DNA from: Pseudomonadota bacterium
GTDB taxonomy: Bacteria > Myxococcota_A > Polyangia > Polyangiales > Polyangiaceae
Reading direction: 5' to 3'
Length of the DNA stretch: 64,000 nt
NCBI GenBank assembly: GCA_023423895.1
Contig: JAFAER010000011.1
Location: 1 to 64,000, forward strand
Part shown: piece by piece, positions 1-7,806 of the stretch
Numbering within the stretch: the first letter of the stretch is position 1
How the letters are laid out: each line of letters starts with the position of its first letter
Notes under the pieces: generated by a model
Told to the model about the DNA's origin: nothing
What the model saw: the letters and a program-made list of their open reading frames with translations, nothing else
Database searches by the model: none
Made by a program: the position numbers and the translations under genes

Positions 1-269
1 GCGACCCACGTGATCGCTGCCGTTCGAGATTCGGCGCAGACGGAGTCGACCACGGGCCAAAAGGGTTGTCATCGATTTTGGGTAATGAGACGAATTCGTG
101 AGGACACGATTGCGACCTCGCGGGGGCGCGCAGCGGGGCGGTTGAATGGTGCGCATCGACGAGCGCAACGCGCCGCGGCCAAGGAGGTCCAGGAAGTCGA
201 GGAAGTCCGGGGGACCTGCTCGAGGCGAGCCAGCACTGCCGTCGAACGCAACGCCAACCGTCGTCGAAG

Positions 270-574
270 GCAGCTGGCTGGCTCGAAGTGGGGGAGGTCC
301 ACCTCAAAGGCCAGCCAGCTGGCTCCCGAAGTCGGTCGGCGCCGCGCGCAAGCCAGCTAGCTGGTTTTCGAAGTCGCAATGAGAAGTCCCGAAGCCAGCT
401 GGCTGGATGTGGATGCGCGCAAAACTGGAATGGAGGCCAGCTGGCTGGCTTGGTCGACATTCGACGGGCCTCGAGAGGCAGCCAGCTGGTGCTGGGATGG
501 AAGGGGATGCGCTGACAATGCCAGCTGGGCGGGGCGAGGGCCGCGGAGTTGCGCGCAGAAGCCAGCGGGCTGGC
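270..574. repeat. Eight-unit CCAGCTGG repeat array, period about 41 bp
   Basis: Eight copies of a partly palindromic core (consensus GCCAGCTGGCTGG) begin near 271, 314, 352, 394, 436, 481, 520 and 561, so the spacing is 38 to 45 bp with a mean of about 41. The first units also share a CGAAGT block just after the core, while the later ones have lost it and the last has CCAGCGGGCTGG. Reading frames through the array only spell the repeat in protein form (SQLAG or ASWLA), so I do not call a gene here. The whole stretch 1-684 holds nothing else I can support. Confidence 0.75.
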
Positions 575-684
575 CTACCCCGGGCTCTGCGGCAGAAGAT
601 CGAGCAGTCTCCGGCCCCGTGGACGAGCGCTCTGCCCTGCCGAAGGAGTAGAATCGCCAGCGTTGTCTGCGGAAGGAGGGGCCG

Positions 685-1038
685 GTGCGCAGAGCCAAAC
701 ACGAAAAGATGTTGTCCGCGGCGGACCGCAACTTGTTGAAGGAGAAGCTCGTCAAGCTGCTCCCGATCGCCCAGCTACTCGCCCTGACGGACGTGATCGA
801 GGTCGCGCAAGCGCTCATCACTGTGCTGTCGGCACCGGAGCCCGTGCTTGCAAAACGCGTGATGCCCATGATGGCTACGCTGGACCGCCGAATGGCGGAG
901 GCGTTTGGCCGCGAGGCGGAGGCGTCGACCGGGGCCCCCGGAGCCCACCAAGCGCTGATGCAGACGGGTAAGGCGAGCGCCGAGGAGAGCGAGGCCTGGT
1001 ATCGCGCGGAGCTCGAAGGCGACACGAAGCTGGATTGA
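685..1038 (+). CDS. Small helical hypothetical protein (117 aa)
   Basis: A GTG start at 685 follows a strong ribosome site (GGAAGGAGG, 671-679), which is the main reason to call this gene. The product is rich in Leu, Ala, Lys and Glu, with no signal peptide and no membrane segment. It reads as several amphipathic helices: a central stretch around residues 22-65 is hydrophobic and the C-terminal third is acidic. I do not recognise a family. It follows the repeat array directly and is followed by a short gap before the convergent DUF1330-type gene, so it appears to be a monocistronic unit. Function unknown; a small cytoplasmic regulatory or structural protein is possible. Confidence 0.7.
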   Translation: MRRAKHEKMLSAADRNLLKEKLVKLLPIAQLLALTDVIEVAQALITVLSAPEPVLAKRVMPMMATLDRRMAEAFGREAEASTGAPGAHQALMQTGKASAEESEAWYRAELEGDTKLD

Positions 1039-1156
1039 GCCGTTCGAGCTCGCCTCCGAGCACCGCGCGCTGGTCCGATGTACCAGAGGCGCCCGTGTCA
1101 CCACCGGCGCCGCGCCCGGTCGCGGGCCCTGGCGAAGGCGCACTTGCTTCGCCGCG

Positions 1157-1516
1157 TCAGAGCGTCCATGGCTTTGTCGGCTGCAACACCGTCTCGCGGA
1201 GCCCGTCGCTTCGAAGGTGCGCGATCTCGAGATAGCCGGGGTCGCTTGCCATACGAAGGAACGCAGACCGGCTCGGGTAACGCACGACCACGACCGCGTC
1301 CCAACTCTGATCGGGTTCGGCGATGAGGGCAGGCTCGCACGCGCCGGCGTAGAGGATCTCCGCCGAGACCTTCGCCAACGAAGCCTGCACGGCACGGAGG
1401 TACCTCCCGTAGAGATCACGCCCTCCGTCCAGGAAGCGCAGCAGGTTCAGCATGACCACGGGCTCGTCATCCTGGGCGATGAATTTCTCGATGGCGTGGG
1501 GGATCGGTTCGAGCAT
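1157..1516 (-). CDS. DUF1330-type (Dabb-fold) protein, 119 aa
   Basis: The protein has the shape of the DUF1330 family: an early VVMLNLLRF strand, then a Tyr/Arg-containing YGRYLRAV helix, a middle DAVVVVRYPSRSAFLRM block (strand followed by a Phe-anchored helix) and a late DPGYLEIAHLR helix. Members are small ferredoxin-like alpha/beta barrel proteins of unknown biochemical role. The ATG at 1516 is preceded by GAGGAGGA on the minus strand, which fixes the start. The length matches the longer members of the family. It stands alone, convergent with the helical gene at 685 and about 385 bp from the SDR gene downstream. Family assignment is from motif recognition. Confidence 0.8.
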   Translation of the reverse strand: MLEPIPHAIEKFIAQDDEPVVMLNLLRFLDGGRDLYGRYLRAVQASLAKVSAEILYAGACEPALIAEPDQSWDAVVVVRYPSRSAFLRMASDPGYLEIAHLRSDGLRETVLQPTKPWTL

Positions 1517-1900
1517 GGTCTCCTCCTCGGCTGCAGCGACGGCTCACTGGAGCCAACGAAGTACAATCTCGACTCGACACGCATCTGTCAGGTTTGTGTT
1601 CGCGCCGGCTCATCACGTTCAGGCGTGAGCACCAGCGTCGCGGAGCCCTTGGCCGGTCCCGGCGCCGCGAGCCTCCGCGAGTCGTTCGGTGTCCCCTCGA
1701 TCGGTGGCGGCAACGGCCTGTTCTACAACGTCGCGCCAACGTCGCAGTTCACGTCGCGCCCCCTCGTCGGGCGAGACGTCGTGAACCGCTGCAGGGCTTC
1801 GTTCGCGTCGCGCTCCTCGCGAGAGACGCTATTCACTCCGCATCGCGTTCGAGGGAGGGTCGAGGTCGGCGAGGTGCGAGGGGTATCGGTTGGTTCTCGG
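1517..1900. other. Intergenic stretch without a supportable gene
   Basis: This 384-bp interval separates two minus-strand genes. Open frames exist on both strands because of the high GC content, but none combines a ribosome site with a plausible protein. It should hold the promoter of the DUF1330-type gene near its left end. I see no repeat, hairpin or RNA gene. Confidence 0.4.
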
Positions 1901-2641
1901 CTAGACGGCCATGATGCCGCCGTCCACGAAGAGCTCGACGCCCGCGACGAAGCTGCTCTCGTTCGACGCGAGGAAGAGGACGGTCTTGGCGACCTCTTCG
2001 GCCGCTCCGATGCGACCAAGCGGCGTCATCTGCTTCAGGGCACCCTCCATCTCCGGTGCGTTCTGGAGGAACGTCTGGATCGCCGGCGTGTCGATGACTC
2101 CCGGCGACACCACGTTCACGCGGATGCCTCGGCTCTTGAGCTCCGTCGTCCAGGTTCGAGCGAGCGAGCGAATCGCCGCCTTGGTGGCGTTGTAGACCGT
2201 CAGGCCGGCGAAGCCCTTGCTGCCGCTGCCCGAGCCCGCGAGGATCACGGCGCCTCCCGACACGAGGAGTGGGAGCGCCTTCTGCACGGTGAAGACCATG
2301 CCTTTGACGTTCGCGCCGAAGACGCGGTCGAAGTGTGCCTCGTCGATGGCATCGATCGCGAACGACTCGGAGATCCCTGCGTTTGCGAAGACGACGTCGA
2401 CCCGGCCGTGCTCGCGCTTGATCCGTTCGAAGAGCCGATCGAGGTCGGCGAGGTTCCCGACGTCTCCTTGGACGCCGGTGACCGCGCCGCCGATCTCGGC
2501 GACCGCCGCGTCGAGCCGGTCTCGTCTACGCCCCGTGACGTAGACCTTGGCTCCCTCGGCGGCGAAAGCCTTGGCCGTCGCGAGCCCGATTCCCTCGCTG
2601 CCGCCGGTGATGACCACAACCTTGTCTTTGAAACGCGTCAT
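1901..2641 (-). CDS. SDR family NAD(P)-dependent oxidoreductase (246 aa)
   Basis: A classical short-chain dehydrogenase/reductase. The Rossmann motif TGGSEGIG lies near residue 11, the NAG motif (FANAG) near residue 87, and the catalytic Ser and YNATK occur with the normal 13-residue spacing, followed by the PGVIDTPA segment and a C-terminal FVDGG. It should reduce or oxidise a carbonyl/alcohol substrate in the cytoplasm; the substrate is not predictable. I start it at the ATG at 2641 (MTRFKDK) rather than the upstream in-frame ATG at 2698, because that extension would run across the divergent promoter and into the neighbouring gene. It is divergent from an HxlR regulator, a common arrangement for a regulator and its target. 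Confidence 0.92.
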   Translation of the reverse strand: MTRFKDKVVVITGGSEGIGLATAKAFAAEGAKVYVTGRRRDRLDAAVAEIGGAVTGVQGDVGNLADLDRLFERIKREHGRVDVVFANAGISESFAIDAIDEAHFDRVFGANVKGMVFTVQKALPLLVSGGAVILAGSGSGSKGFAGLTVYNATKAAIRSLARTWTTELKSRGIRVNVVSPGVIDTPAIQTFLQNAPEMEGALKQMTPLGRIGAAEEVAKTVLFLASNESSFVAGVELFVDGGIMAV

Positions 2642-2648
2642 GCGTCGC

Positions 2649-2687
2649 AAGGTATACCTGGCATACCTAGGCGCAAGAACGTACCTT
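2649..2687. promoter_or_regulatory. Candidate HxlR operator in the divergent promoter
   Basis: The short divergent gap contains AAGGTATACC (2649-2658), a near repeat GGCATACCT (2660-2668) and the mirrored TACCTT (2682-2687). AAGGTA and TACCTT form an inverted pair, and GGTATACC is itself palindromic. This is the only clear dyad in the gap and would cover both promoters, as expected for an autoregulated HxlR repressor. Confidence 0.5.
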
Positions 2688-2700
2688 GAGCATCCCAAGT

Positions 2701-3141
2701 ATGCCCAACCATACCGAAGACGCCGTCATCTACCGTGCTGACTGTCCGACCCGGACGATCCTCGACCAGCTCGGCGACAAGTGGTCGATGATGGTCCTTG
2801 CCGTGCTTCTCCCGGGGCCGCACCGCTTCAACGCCATCAAGCGACGGCTGGAGGGCATCACGCAGCGCGTGCTCACGCAGACGCTGCGGAAGCTCGAACG
2901 CAACGGAATGATCCGTCGCCGCGTCCTTGGTGGCTCTCCGCCAGGGGTCGAGTATGCGCTTACACCGCTCGGCCGATCGCTACAGAAGCCGTTCGCGGCG
3001 CTCTACGATTGGACGCTCGCACATATCGACAACATCCAGAAGCATCAGGAGAGCTACGACCGCAAGCTTCGAACGAGCGGTGAGGGCCTCCGAGAGCTCA
3101 CCGACGCTGCCCCGCCGAAGTCGAAGACTTCGAGGCGGTGA
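2701..3141 (+). CDS. HxlR-family winged-helix transcriptional regulator
   Basis: The 146-residue protein shows the HxlR signature: an N-terminal CPTRTILDQLGDKWSMMVL segment with the single conserved Cys, the RFNAIKRRLEGITQRVLTQT recognition region, and the wing with VEYALTPLGRSL near residue 80. These regulators bind as dimers and often sense electrophiles or redox state through the N-terminal Cys. The C-terminal tail is basic and disordered. I prefer the ATG at 2701; an in-frame TTG at 2686 is possible but lies inside the candidate operator. The divergent SDR gene is the likely target. Confidence 0.88.
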   Translation: MPNHTEDAVIYRADCPTRTILDQLGDKWSMMVLAVLLPGPHRFNAIKRRLEGITQRVLTQTLRKLERNGMIRRRVLGGSPPGVEYALTPLGRSLQKPFAALYDWTLAHIDNIQKHQESYDRKLRTSGEGLRELTDAAPPKSKTSRR

Positions 3142-3323
3142 CCTGCTCGAGCGGAACGCGAGAGGTGTCCTTCCGGCTTTCGGGCCGTGTGGTCCTACCG
3201 ACGTGACCCGGGCTCGACTTCGAGACGCCCGCGGAGCGCGGTGCGATGCGGTCGCACCAAAACGACGACTTTGACGTGATCGTCGACCTGGCGAGCGTGG
3301 CGATCCTGTATCGCTCACGATCC

Positions 3324-3944
3324 ATGGGCGTTCGAAAGCTCGCCGGGCTTCTCGTGTTCGGAGTTGGGATCTGCTTCGGTGGGGAGGCGCGTGCGGAGTG
3401 CACGACCGACATCGAGTGCAAGGGCGACCGCATTTGCGTCGAGGGGTCGTGCGTCGATCCCCCGGCGAAGGAAGTCGCTCCGCCAGCGCCAGCGCCGCCT
3501 TCTGTCTCACCCGCGCCCGCGCAGTCCTCGGCCTCCGGCGGCGCGGCAACCGAACAGACGACGACGTCCGCGAGCGCGGCGCCTCGAATGGAGCGTCGCT
3601 CGCAAGGGCTCTTCGTGGCGGGGATCGTTTCGCTCGCCTTCGTGCCGGTAGGGCTGATCGTGTCTGGCATGGCCCACGTCTCGAAGTTCGGGTGCGAGTC
3701 CGACGCGGAGCTCGAGGCCTTTGGCGCCACGTCCCGCGGGAGGATCCCCGAACCTGCGAATTGCGGGGGGTACGACGCCGCCATCTATGGAGGCCTCGTT
3801 GCCTCGGCCGCGTTTCTGGGCGGTGGGCTTGCGATGCTTCTCTATGGTGTGAAGAAGGTTCCGGTCGAGCAGGGGCACGACGTGAGCGTGCGGCCGTGGC
3901 TCGCCCCCACGTCGGCCGGGCTCGGCCTCGCGACCTCCTTCTGA
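3324..3944 (+). CDS. Secreted/membrane protein with one Cys-rich EB-like motif (206 aa)
   Basis: From the ATG at 3324 the protein begins with a signal peptide (MGVRKLAGLLVFGVGI, cleavage after GGEARA), then a short Cys motif with four cysteines (CTTDIECKGDRICVEGSC) of the kind seen in myxobacterial surface proteins. A Pro/Ala/Ser-rich linker follows. Two hydrophobic segments near residues 98-116 and 150-172 are probable membrane helices, separated by a loop with two more cysteines. The architecture (Cys motif, linker, two helices) is common among myxobacterial proteins of unknown role. A farther upstream start at 3246 would bury the signal peptide, so I reject it. Function unknown; envelope location inferred. 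Confidence 0.75.
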   Translation: MGVRKLAGLLVFGVGICFGGEARAECTTDIECKGDRICVEGSCVDPPAKEVAPPAPAPPSVSPAPAQSSASGGAATEQTTTSASAAPRMERRSQGLFVAGIVSLAFVPVGLIVSGMAHVSKFGCESDAELEAFGATSRGRIPEPANCGGYDAAIYGGLVASAAFLGGGLAMLLYGVKKVPVEQGHDVSVRPWLAPTSAGLGLATSF

Positions 3945-4185
3945 CGGCTCGGCGACGTCGTCCTCAACGCGTCGCGTTTCTATCCCGACTACGCGGAGAC
4001 GGCGCTCGCCGTCGTGCGCGCGAAGGCCGCAGAGGATTCAAGGACGTCATCCTGGGTTGTCTTGGCACGGGGCCCGTGACGGGTTCGCTTCCGTCTGGCA
4101 CGCAAGCTCGTCACGGCGCTCCTCGTCGCGACGTAGGGGGAGGAATGCTTTCTTCCGTGCGCCGACTCTGCGACGTTTCGTATCG

Positions 4186-4668
4186 ATGAGGATCGAGCTC
4201 GCCCGGCCCGAGCACTACGAGGCGATCTGCGCCGTGATCGCGGAGGTCGACGCCGCCCACCGGGAGCAGCTCCCCGATGTCTTCTGCGAGAGGAGCGGCC
4301 CGGTACGACCTCGCGAGCTTCTCGTGCAACGAATGCAGGGACCGGAGAGCGCCGTCCTCGTCGCCCTCGAGGACGAGGCCGTCGTCGGAGTCTTGGAGGT
4401 CCTGATGAAGCCGCCGCCCGATCGGGACGGTCTCGTCCCTCGGCGAGTGGCGCTCATCGACAACGTGGTCGTTCGGTCCGGTCATCGAGGACGAGGGATC
4501 GGAACGAAGCTCATCGCGCGCGCCGAAGACTGGGCGATCGAGCACGGCGCGGTCGCGATCGAGCTCAATGTCTGGTCGACCAACACCTCGGCGAAGCGGC
4601 TCTACGAAGCTCTTGGGTACGCCACACGACTGGTGCGCATGGAACGTTCCCTCGAACGCAAGCCCTGA
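4186..4668 (+). CDS. GNAT family N-acetyltransferase (160 aa)
   Basis: A single GNAT domain: the N-terminal beta strand MRIELARPEHYEAICAVI, a central IDNVVVRSGHRGRGIGTKLI segment that carries the acetyl-CoA pyrophosphate-binding motif A (RGRGIG), and the C-terminal NTSAKRLYEALGY motif B. It should transfer an acetyl group from acetyl-CoA to an amine, with substrate unknown. The ATG at 4186 begins exactly at the first strand of the fold; an upstream in-frame start would add more than 40 Arg/Ser-rich residues with no relation to the family. It sits shortly before the MYXO-CTERM gene but is not obviously co-transcribed with it. Confidence 0.9.
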   Translation: MRIELARPEHYEAICAVIAEVDAAHREQLPDVFCERSGPVRPRELLVQRMQGPESAVLVALEDEAVVGVLEVLMKPPPDRDGLVPRRVALIDNVVVRSGHRGRGIGTKLIARAEDWAIEHGAVAIELNVWSTNTSAKRLYEALGYATRLVRMERSLERKP

Positions 4669-4743
4669 AAGGGGGTGACACGCAATCGGCGTCGGCGGTC
4701 GCGTGCGGTGTGGAGCTCGCCGGGATCCGCGTATCATGCGCTC

Positions 4744-5463
4744 ATGCGCCCGAGGTCTCGTCTCCGTGCACTCGTGTCAGCGGCCCTCATGACCGCGGGG
4801 ATGTTCGTCGCGACGCGCCCCGCGTTTGGCGATGTGCCCCCGCCGCCGGACGTGAAGGTGGTCAACTACAGCTTCGCCGTAAAGGGTTTTCCGGCGGGGA
4901 CCGACCGCGTCCTCTTCGCCTATCCCTGCGGCGAACGTAGCGGCGGAGCGCCTGTCGACGAGCACAGGAAGCTCGAAGACGGCGTGACGGTGAACGTCGG
5001 CCGGCGCGGCGGCAACTGCACGATCTACTCGGCGAACAAGGGCGTCTACGAGGCGTGGCTGAAGGACTACAAGCCGACGATGACCGCGCGCGATCCCGCG
5101 CTGGAGAAGCTCGCCGGCGACTCCGTGAAGTGCGCTGGCGGGCCGACGCCCACCTTCACGGTCGGCAAGAACGATCCACGAACGGCGATCCACCAGACGC
5201 TCACCGTCCAGGCGCTCGATGCGACGACGTGCACCCTGAACGCCGAGCCCATCGCGAGCGGAACGAACGGCGACTCGTCCGGCACGAACGCGAGCAGTGA
5301 GTCGAAGTCGAAGTCGAGTGGCTGCTCGTTCGCGCCCGCGCCGACTGCCAGCACGTCGTCGGGCCCCTTCGCCGCGGCGCTCGCCCTCGCTGTGGGAGTG
5401 GTGCTCTCGCGACGGCGGACTTCCCGCGGGCCGCATGCTTCACGTCAGCGGTGGACGGCGTAG
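4744..5463 (+). CDS. MYXO-CTERM-type secreted protein (239 aa)
   Basis: The protein starts with a Sec signal peptide (cleavage after RPAFG), followed by a mature region of about 155 residues with six cysteines and a Thr/Ser/Lys-rich linker. It ends in the MYXO-CTERM arrangement: a Gly-Cys pair (SSGCS) near residue 198, a hydrophobic helix (FAAALALAVGVVL) and an Arg cluster (SRRRT). In Myxococcota this tail is a sorting signal for processing and surface anchoring at its Cys. The tail continues about 14 residues past the arginines, which is longer than usual. I do not recognise the mature domain. The first 100 bp of this gene region, including the promoter, recur in decayed form at 6288-6400. 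Confidence 0.82.
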   Translation: MRPRSRLRALVSAALMTAGMFVATRPAFGDVPPPPDVKVVNYSFAVKGFPAGTDRVLFAYPCGERSGGAPVDEHRKLEDGVTVNVGRRGGNCTIYSANKGVYEAWLKDYKPTMTARDPALEKLAGDSVKCAGGPTPTFTVGKNDPRTAIHQTLTVQALDATTCTLNAEPIASGTNGDSSGTNASSESKSKSSGCSFAPAPTASTSSGPFAAALALAVGVVLSRRRTSRGPHASRQRWTA

Positions 5464-5740
5464 CGGAGCGCTTCGTCGACGTCCTGGTAGACGCACGAGA
5501 ACCGACTGTCCTCGAGTGCCTTGGAAGTACTGGTCGAGGCTCGTGCCGATCGTTCTCGGCAGCCGTCCTCCGAACGAGGTCCGCGCGCCGCGTCTCGACC
5601 GGGACAACGTCAGTCGCCGTTCGGAGCGAGTGGCTATCTCGGTGCGCCCAAGCAGTTTCGCGACGACGGCGAGCGCGCGATCGTTCGTTCGCAACGAGCT
5701 CGATCGCGCGCGGGCCGCGTCGGACGCGGTGAGAAGCGCT

Positions 5741-6226
5741 CTACACCGCGTGGTACGTCGCTGAGCGCCGGTCGCCCTTCTTCGTGAGCTGTCCGGCCTC
5801 CATCGCAACTTCCACGACGCGCTTGAGATCGCTCTTCTCCCACCCGAGCTGGGTGCGGAGGTCTTCGGCCCGAAGTCCGTCTTCGTGATCGCGCACGACC
5901 GCGAGGAGCTCGTCGAGCATCGGATCGCTCTCCTCCTTCTCGGCCGCCTCCGCCGCCTTGCGCGACGGCTTTGTCGGCTTCGGAGCGCGCTCCGTTTCGT
6001 TCGCCTTTGCGGCGGGGGCGGCTTCGACCGGTTCCGGCTCGGCGTCGATGTTCTTCTCGACCGTCCCCGACTTCTCGACAGGGCTGACCTTCGAGCCCAA
6101 CGCGACCACCCTCTGCCAGTAGTCGTTCTTCTTCTTCGCGAGCTCTTGCTCGAGTCGCTCGATGTCCGCATTGAGGAGAGCGAGTGACTTGCGTTCTTTG
6201 CTCAAGCGGCTGTCTTCGGAATACAT
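5741..6226 (-). CDS. Coiled-coil plus winged-helix hypothetical protein (161 aa)
   Basis: Residues 5-40 form a predicted coiled coil (LLNADIERLEQELAKKKNDY). A low-complexity Ala/Pro/Lys/Glu linker covers roughly 45-95, and the C-terminal 60 residues look like a small winged-helix domain (LLAVVRDHEDGLRAEDL and a VEVAMEAGQLTKKGD wing region). Similar coiled-coil/winged-helix proteins are frequent in myxobacteria and are probably DNA-associated, but no function is assigned. The ATG at 6226 begins just before the coiled coil; the upstream extension to 6601 is Arg/Pro-rich and crosses the pseudogene remnant, so it is excluded. No Cys, no signal peptide, so cytoplasmic. Confidence 0.72.
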   Translation of the reverse strand: MYSEDSRLSKERKSLALLNADIERLEQELAKKKNDYWQRVVALGSKVSPVEKSGTVEKNIDAEPEPVEAAPAAKANETERAPKPTKPSRKAAEAAEKEESDPMLDELLAVVRDHEDGLRAEDLRTQLGWEKSDLKRVVEVAMEAGQLTKKGDRRSATYHAV

Positions 6227-6287
6227 GCGCGGCCTCGTTGTGGTCGGGGGGGCGCGTTCATACGCAGGAACGGATCCCTGCGCAACG

Positions 6288-6496
6288 GGTTGACGCTGCG
6301 TCTCGGCGAGTGCGTTGGGCGGTCGCGTAACGTGCGGAGCTCGATGGGCTCCGCGTATCATGCGCTGATGTGCCCGAGGTCTCGTTTCCATGCACTGCGG
6401 GCGTGGCGCTGTCGCGACGGAGGCGGCGTGACAGCAGGGCTCGCGAGCTGCCCTGACCACCCGCCCACGACGGACGCCGCCGCCGCGTCGCGCTAG
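6288..6496 (+). pseudogene. Decayed duplicate of the MYXO-CTERM gene start
   Basis: From about 6331 to 6400 this intergenic DNA closely matches the promoter and first codons of the gene at 4744: CCGCGTATCATGCGCT, then GCCCGAGGTCTCGT, then TGCACT, with scattered substitutions. The similarity extends upstream to GGCGGTCGCGT. After about 20 codons it jumps to a segment resembling the 3' part (GGTGCTCTCGCGACGG versus GGCGCTGTCGCGACGG), so the middle of the gene is missing. The surviving frame encodes only 68 residues with no signal peptide or sorting tail. I read it as a duplicated gene that suffered an internal deletion. Confidence 0.6.
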
Positions 6497-6568
6497 CCTA
6501 GGGGCCCGCGGCCTGCACCTCGCTCCGGAGCGCCCATTGCCCGCTGGCACAGGATTGGATAGGGAACA

Positions 6569-7711
6569 ATGATGGCTCCGCTCCGGGCGGCATGGCCTCA
6601 CTGGAGCCGTGGAACGCGGGCGTCATGGACGTTCGCCGCGGTGCTCGCCCTTGGGCTGGCAGCTCCACCCGCCCTCGCGGCGCCCGTCGGAACGGAGGAG
6701 CTCGAGCTCTCGTGGATCGCTCCGCGCGGGTGCGCGGATGCTGCGAGTCTACGCCAGGACGTCGCGCGGGTCCTCGGCGAGTCGGGGAAGGCACACCGCA
6801 AGCTGCGAGCTCATGGTGAAGTCCACCAGACCGAGCCGAGAACATGGTCCGTGACGCTCTCGCTCGACACCGACGGCGGACACGCCCTGAGGACGCTCAC
6901 GGCCCAGACGTGCCAGGCGCTTGCTCGTGCGGCCGCCGTCGTCATCGCGTTCACGATGACGAGCGACGATGCCGGCGAATCCACACCCAGCGTCGATGAT
7001 CCTCCGAGTGTGCACGACCCCGCCGCGACGCAGCCGCCGCGCCCGCCGATCGACCTGCCGCCCTCGCGCGCAGAGGACCTCGCGACGCCGTCATCGCCCC
7101 CGCCCACGGCGTCTCCGCCACGGTCCTCGTCTCCGACGCGTCCGGGGCCAACCGTCGGCGTCCTCGTCCGCGCGGATGCGGGGACCCTCCCGAGGGTCGC
7201 GCTCGGTCCGGGCGTGGTCGTCGGCTGGTACGAACGCTGGGTCTTCCTCGAAGCGAGCGTGGGGACGCTCTCTTCCCAGACGCAGACCGTCGTTCCGCCC
7301 GCAGGTCAGAAGGCGACGATTTCGACCGCGACGTTCGATGCCTTCTACGTGAAGAGCGCGATCTGCCCGCAGACGCCTGCGCTTTCGCTCGACGGTCCGA
7401 GCGTCCGGCTCTTCGGATGCACGGGGGTCGGGCTCCTGCAGATGCAGGCAACGAGCCGCGAGCCAGGGCGACGGGGCGAGGAGGGCGATGGTCCGACGAC
7501 CGAGACATGGTCGGGGAACGTCTTTCTCGGTCCACGGCTGCGGATCGTCCGCGGGTGGTTCGCGCTGAGCGCGTCGGCGGACGTCACGATTCCGTTCCGA
7601 CGACCGGAGTTCAACCTCACTGACCCGCGCGGGGCCGTACAGATCGTCCATCGGACGGCGGCCGCGATCGTTGGAGCGGGAATTACGGCAGAGCTTTCTT
7701 TTTTCCAATAG
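6569..7711 (+). CDS. Module A gene 1: secreted domain plus probable outer-membrane barrel (380 aa)
   Basis: The product has a signal peptide (residues 1-38, ending ALAAP) and then a domain of about 95 residues that begins ELSWIAPRGCADAASL and ends with a second Cys in AQTCQALARAAAVVIAF. A Pro/Ser-rich linker (roughly 130-195) leads to a C-terminal half of alternating polar/apolar strands that ends in the aromatic ELSFFQ, typical of an outer-membrane beta barrel. Three paralogues at 23442, 26643 and 49591 share the layout: a W/Y-x-AP-x-x-CP entry motif, Pro-rich linker, barrel. Each stands directly before an ECF sigma gene. AGGGAA precedes the ATG. No family name is known to me; a sensor or channel in the outer membrane is inferred. 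Confidence 0.75.
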   Translation: MMAPLRAAWPHWSRGTRASWTFAAVLALGLAAPPALAAPVGTEELELSWIAPRGCADAASLRQDVARVLGESGKAHRKLRAHGEVHQTEPRTWSVTLSLDTDGGHALRTLTAQTCQALARAAAVVIAFTMTSDDAGESTPSVDDPPSVHDPAATQPPRPPIDLPPSRAEDLATPSSPPPTASPPRSSSPTRPGPTVGVLVRADAGTLPRVALGPGVVVGWYERWVFLEASVGTLSSQTQTVVPPAGQKATISTATFDAFYVKSAICPQTPALSLDGPSVRLFGCTGVGLLQMQATSREPGRRGEEGDGPTTETWSGNVFLGPRLRIVRGWFALSASADVTIPFRRPEFNLTDPRGAVQIVHRTAAAIVGAGITAELSFFQ

Positions 7712-7806
7712 TTCGTCCGGGATGAAGGCATTCCAGGCTCGTGCTGAAGCTGCTCGAGCCCCCGCTCGCGCCCCCGCTCGTCGTGGGCATCGCCGAGGAG
7801 GAGCCG

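Noticed and set aside
10..382. Short reading frames through the left edge, including two overlapping ones that run into the CCAGCTGG array.
   Set aside because: No ribosome site, Arg/Ala-rich composition and repeat-derived SQLAG/ASWLA segments; better explained as non-coding repeat DNA.
1217..2689. A long plus-strand reading frame (about 490 codons) opposite the DUF1330-type and SDR genes.
   Set aside because: It is the antisense shadow of two well-supported genes in high-GC DNA; its protein is Arg/Asp/Glu-rich with no recognisable domain.
6521..6532. CGCTCCGGAGCG palindrome upstream of module A.
   Set aside because: Short GC palindromes are frequent here, and no similar element precedes modules B, C or D.
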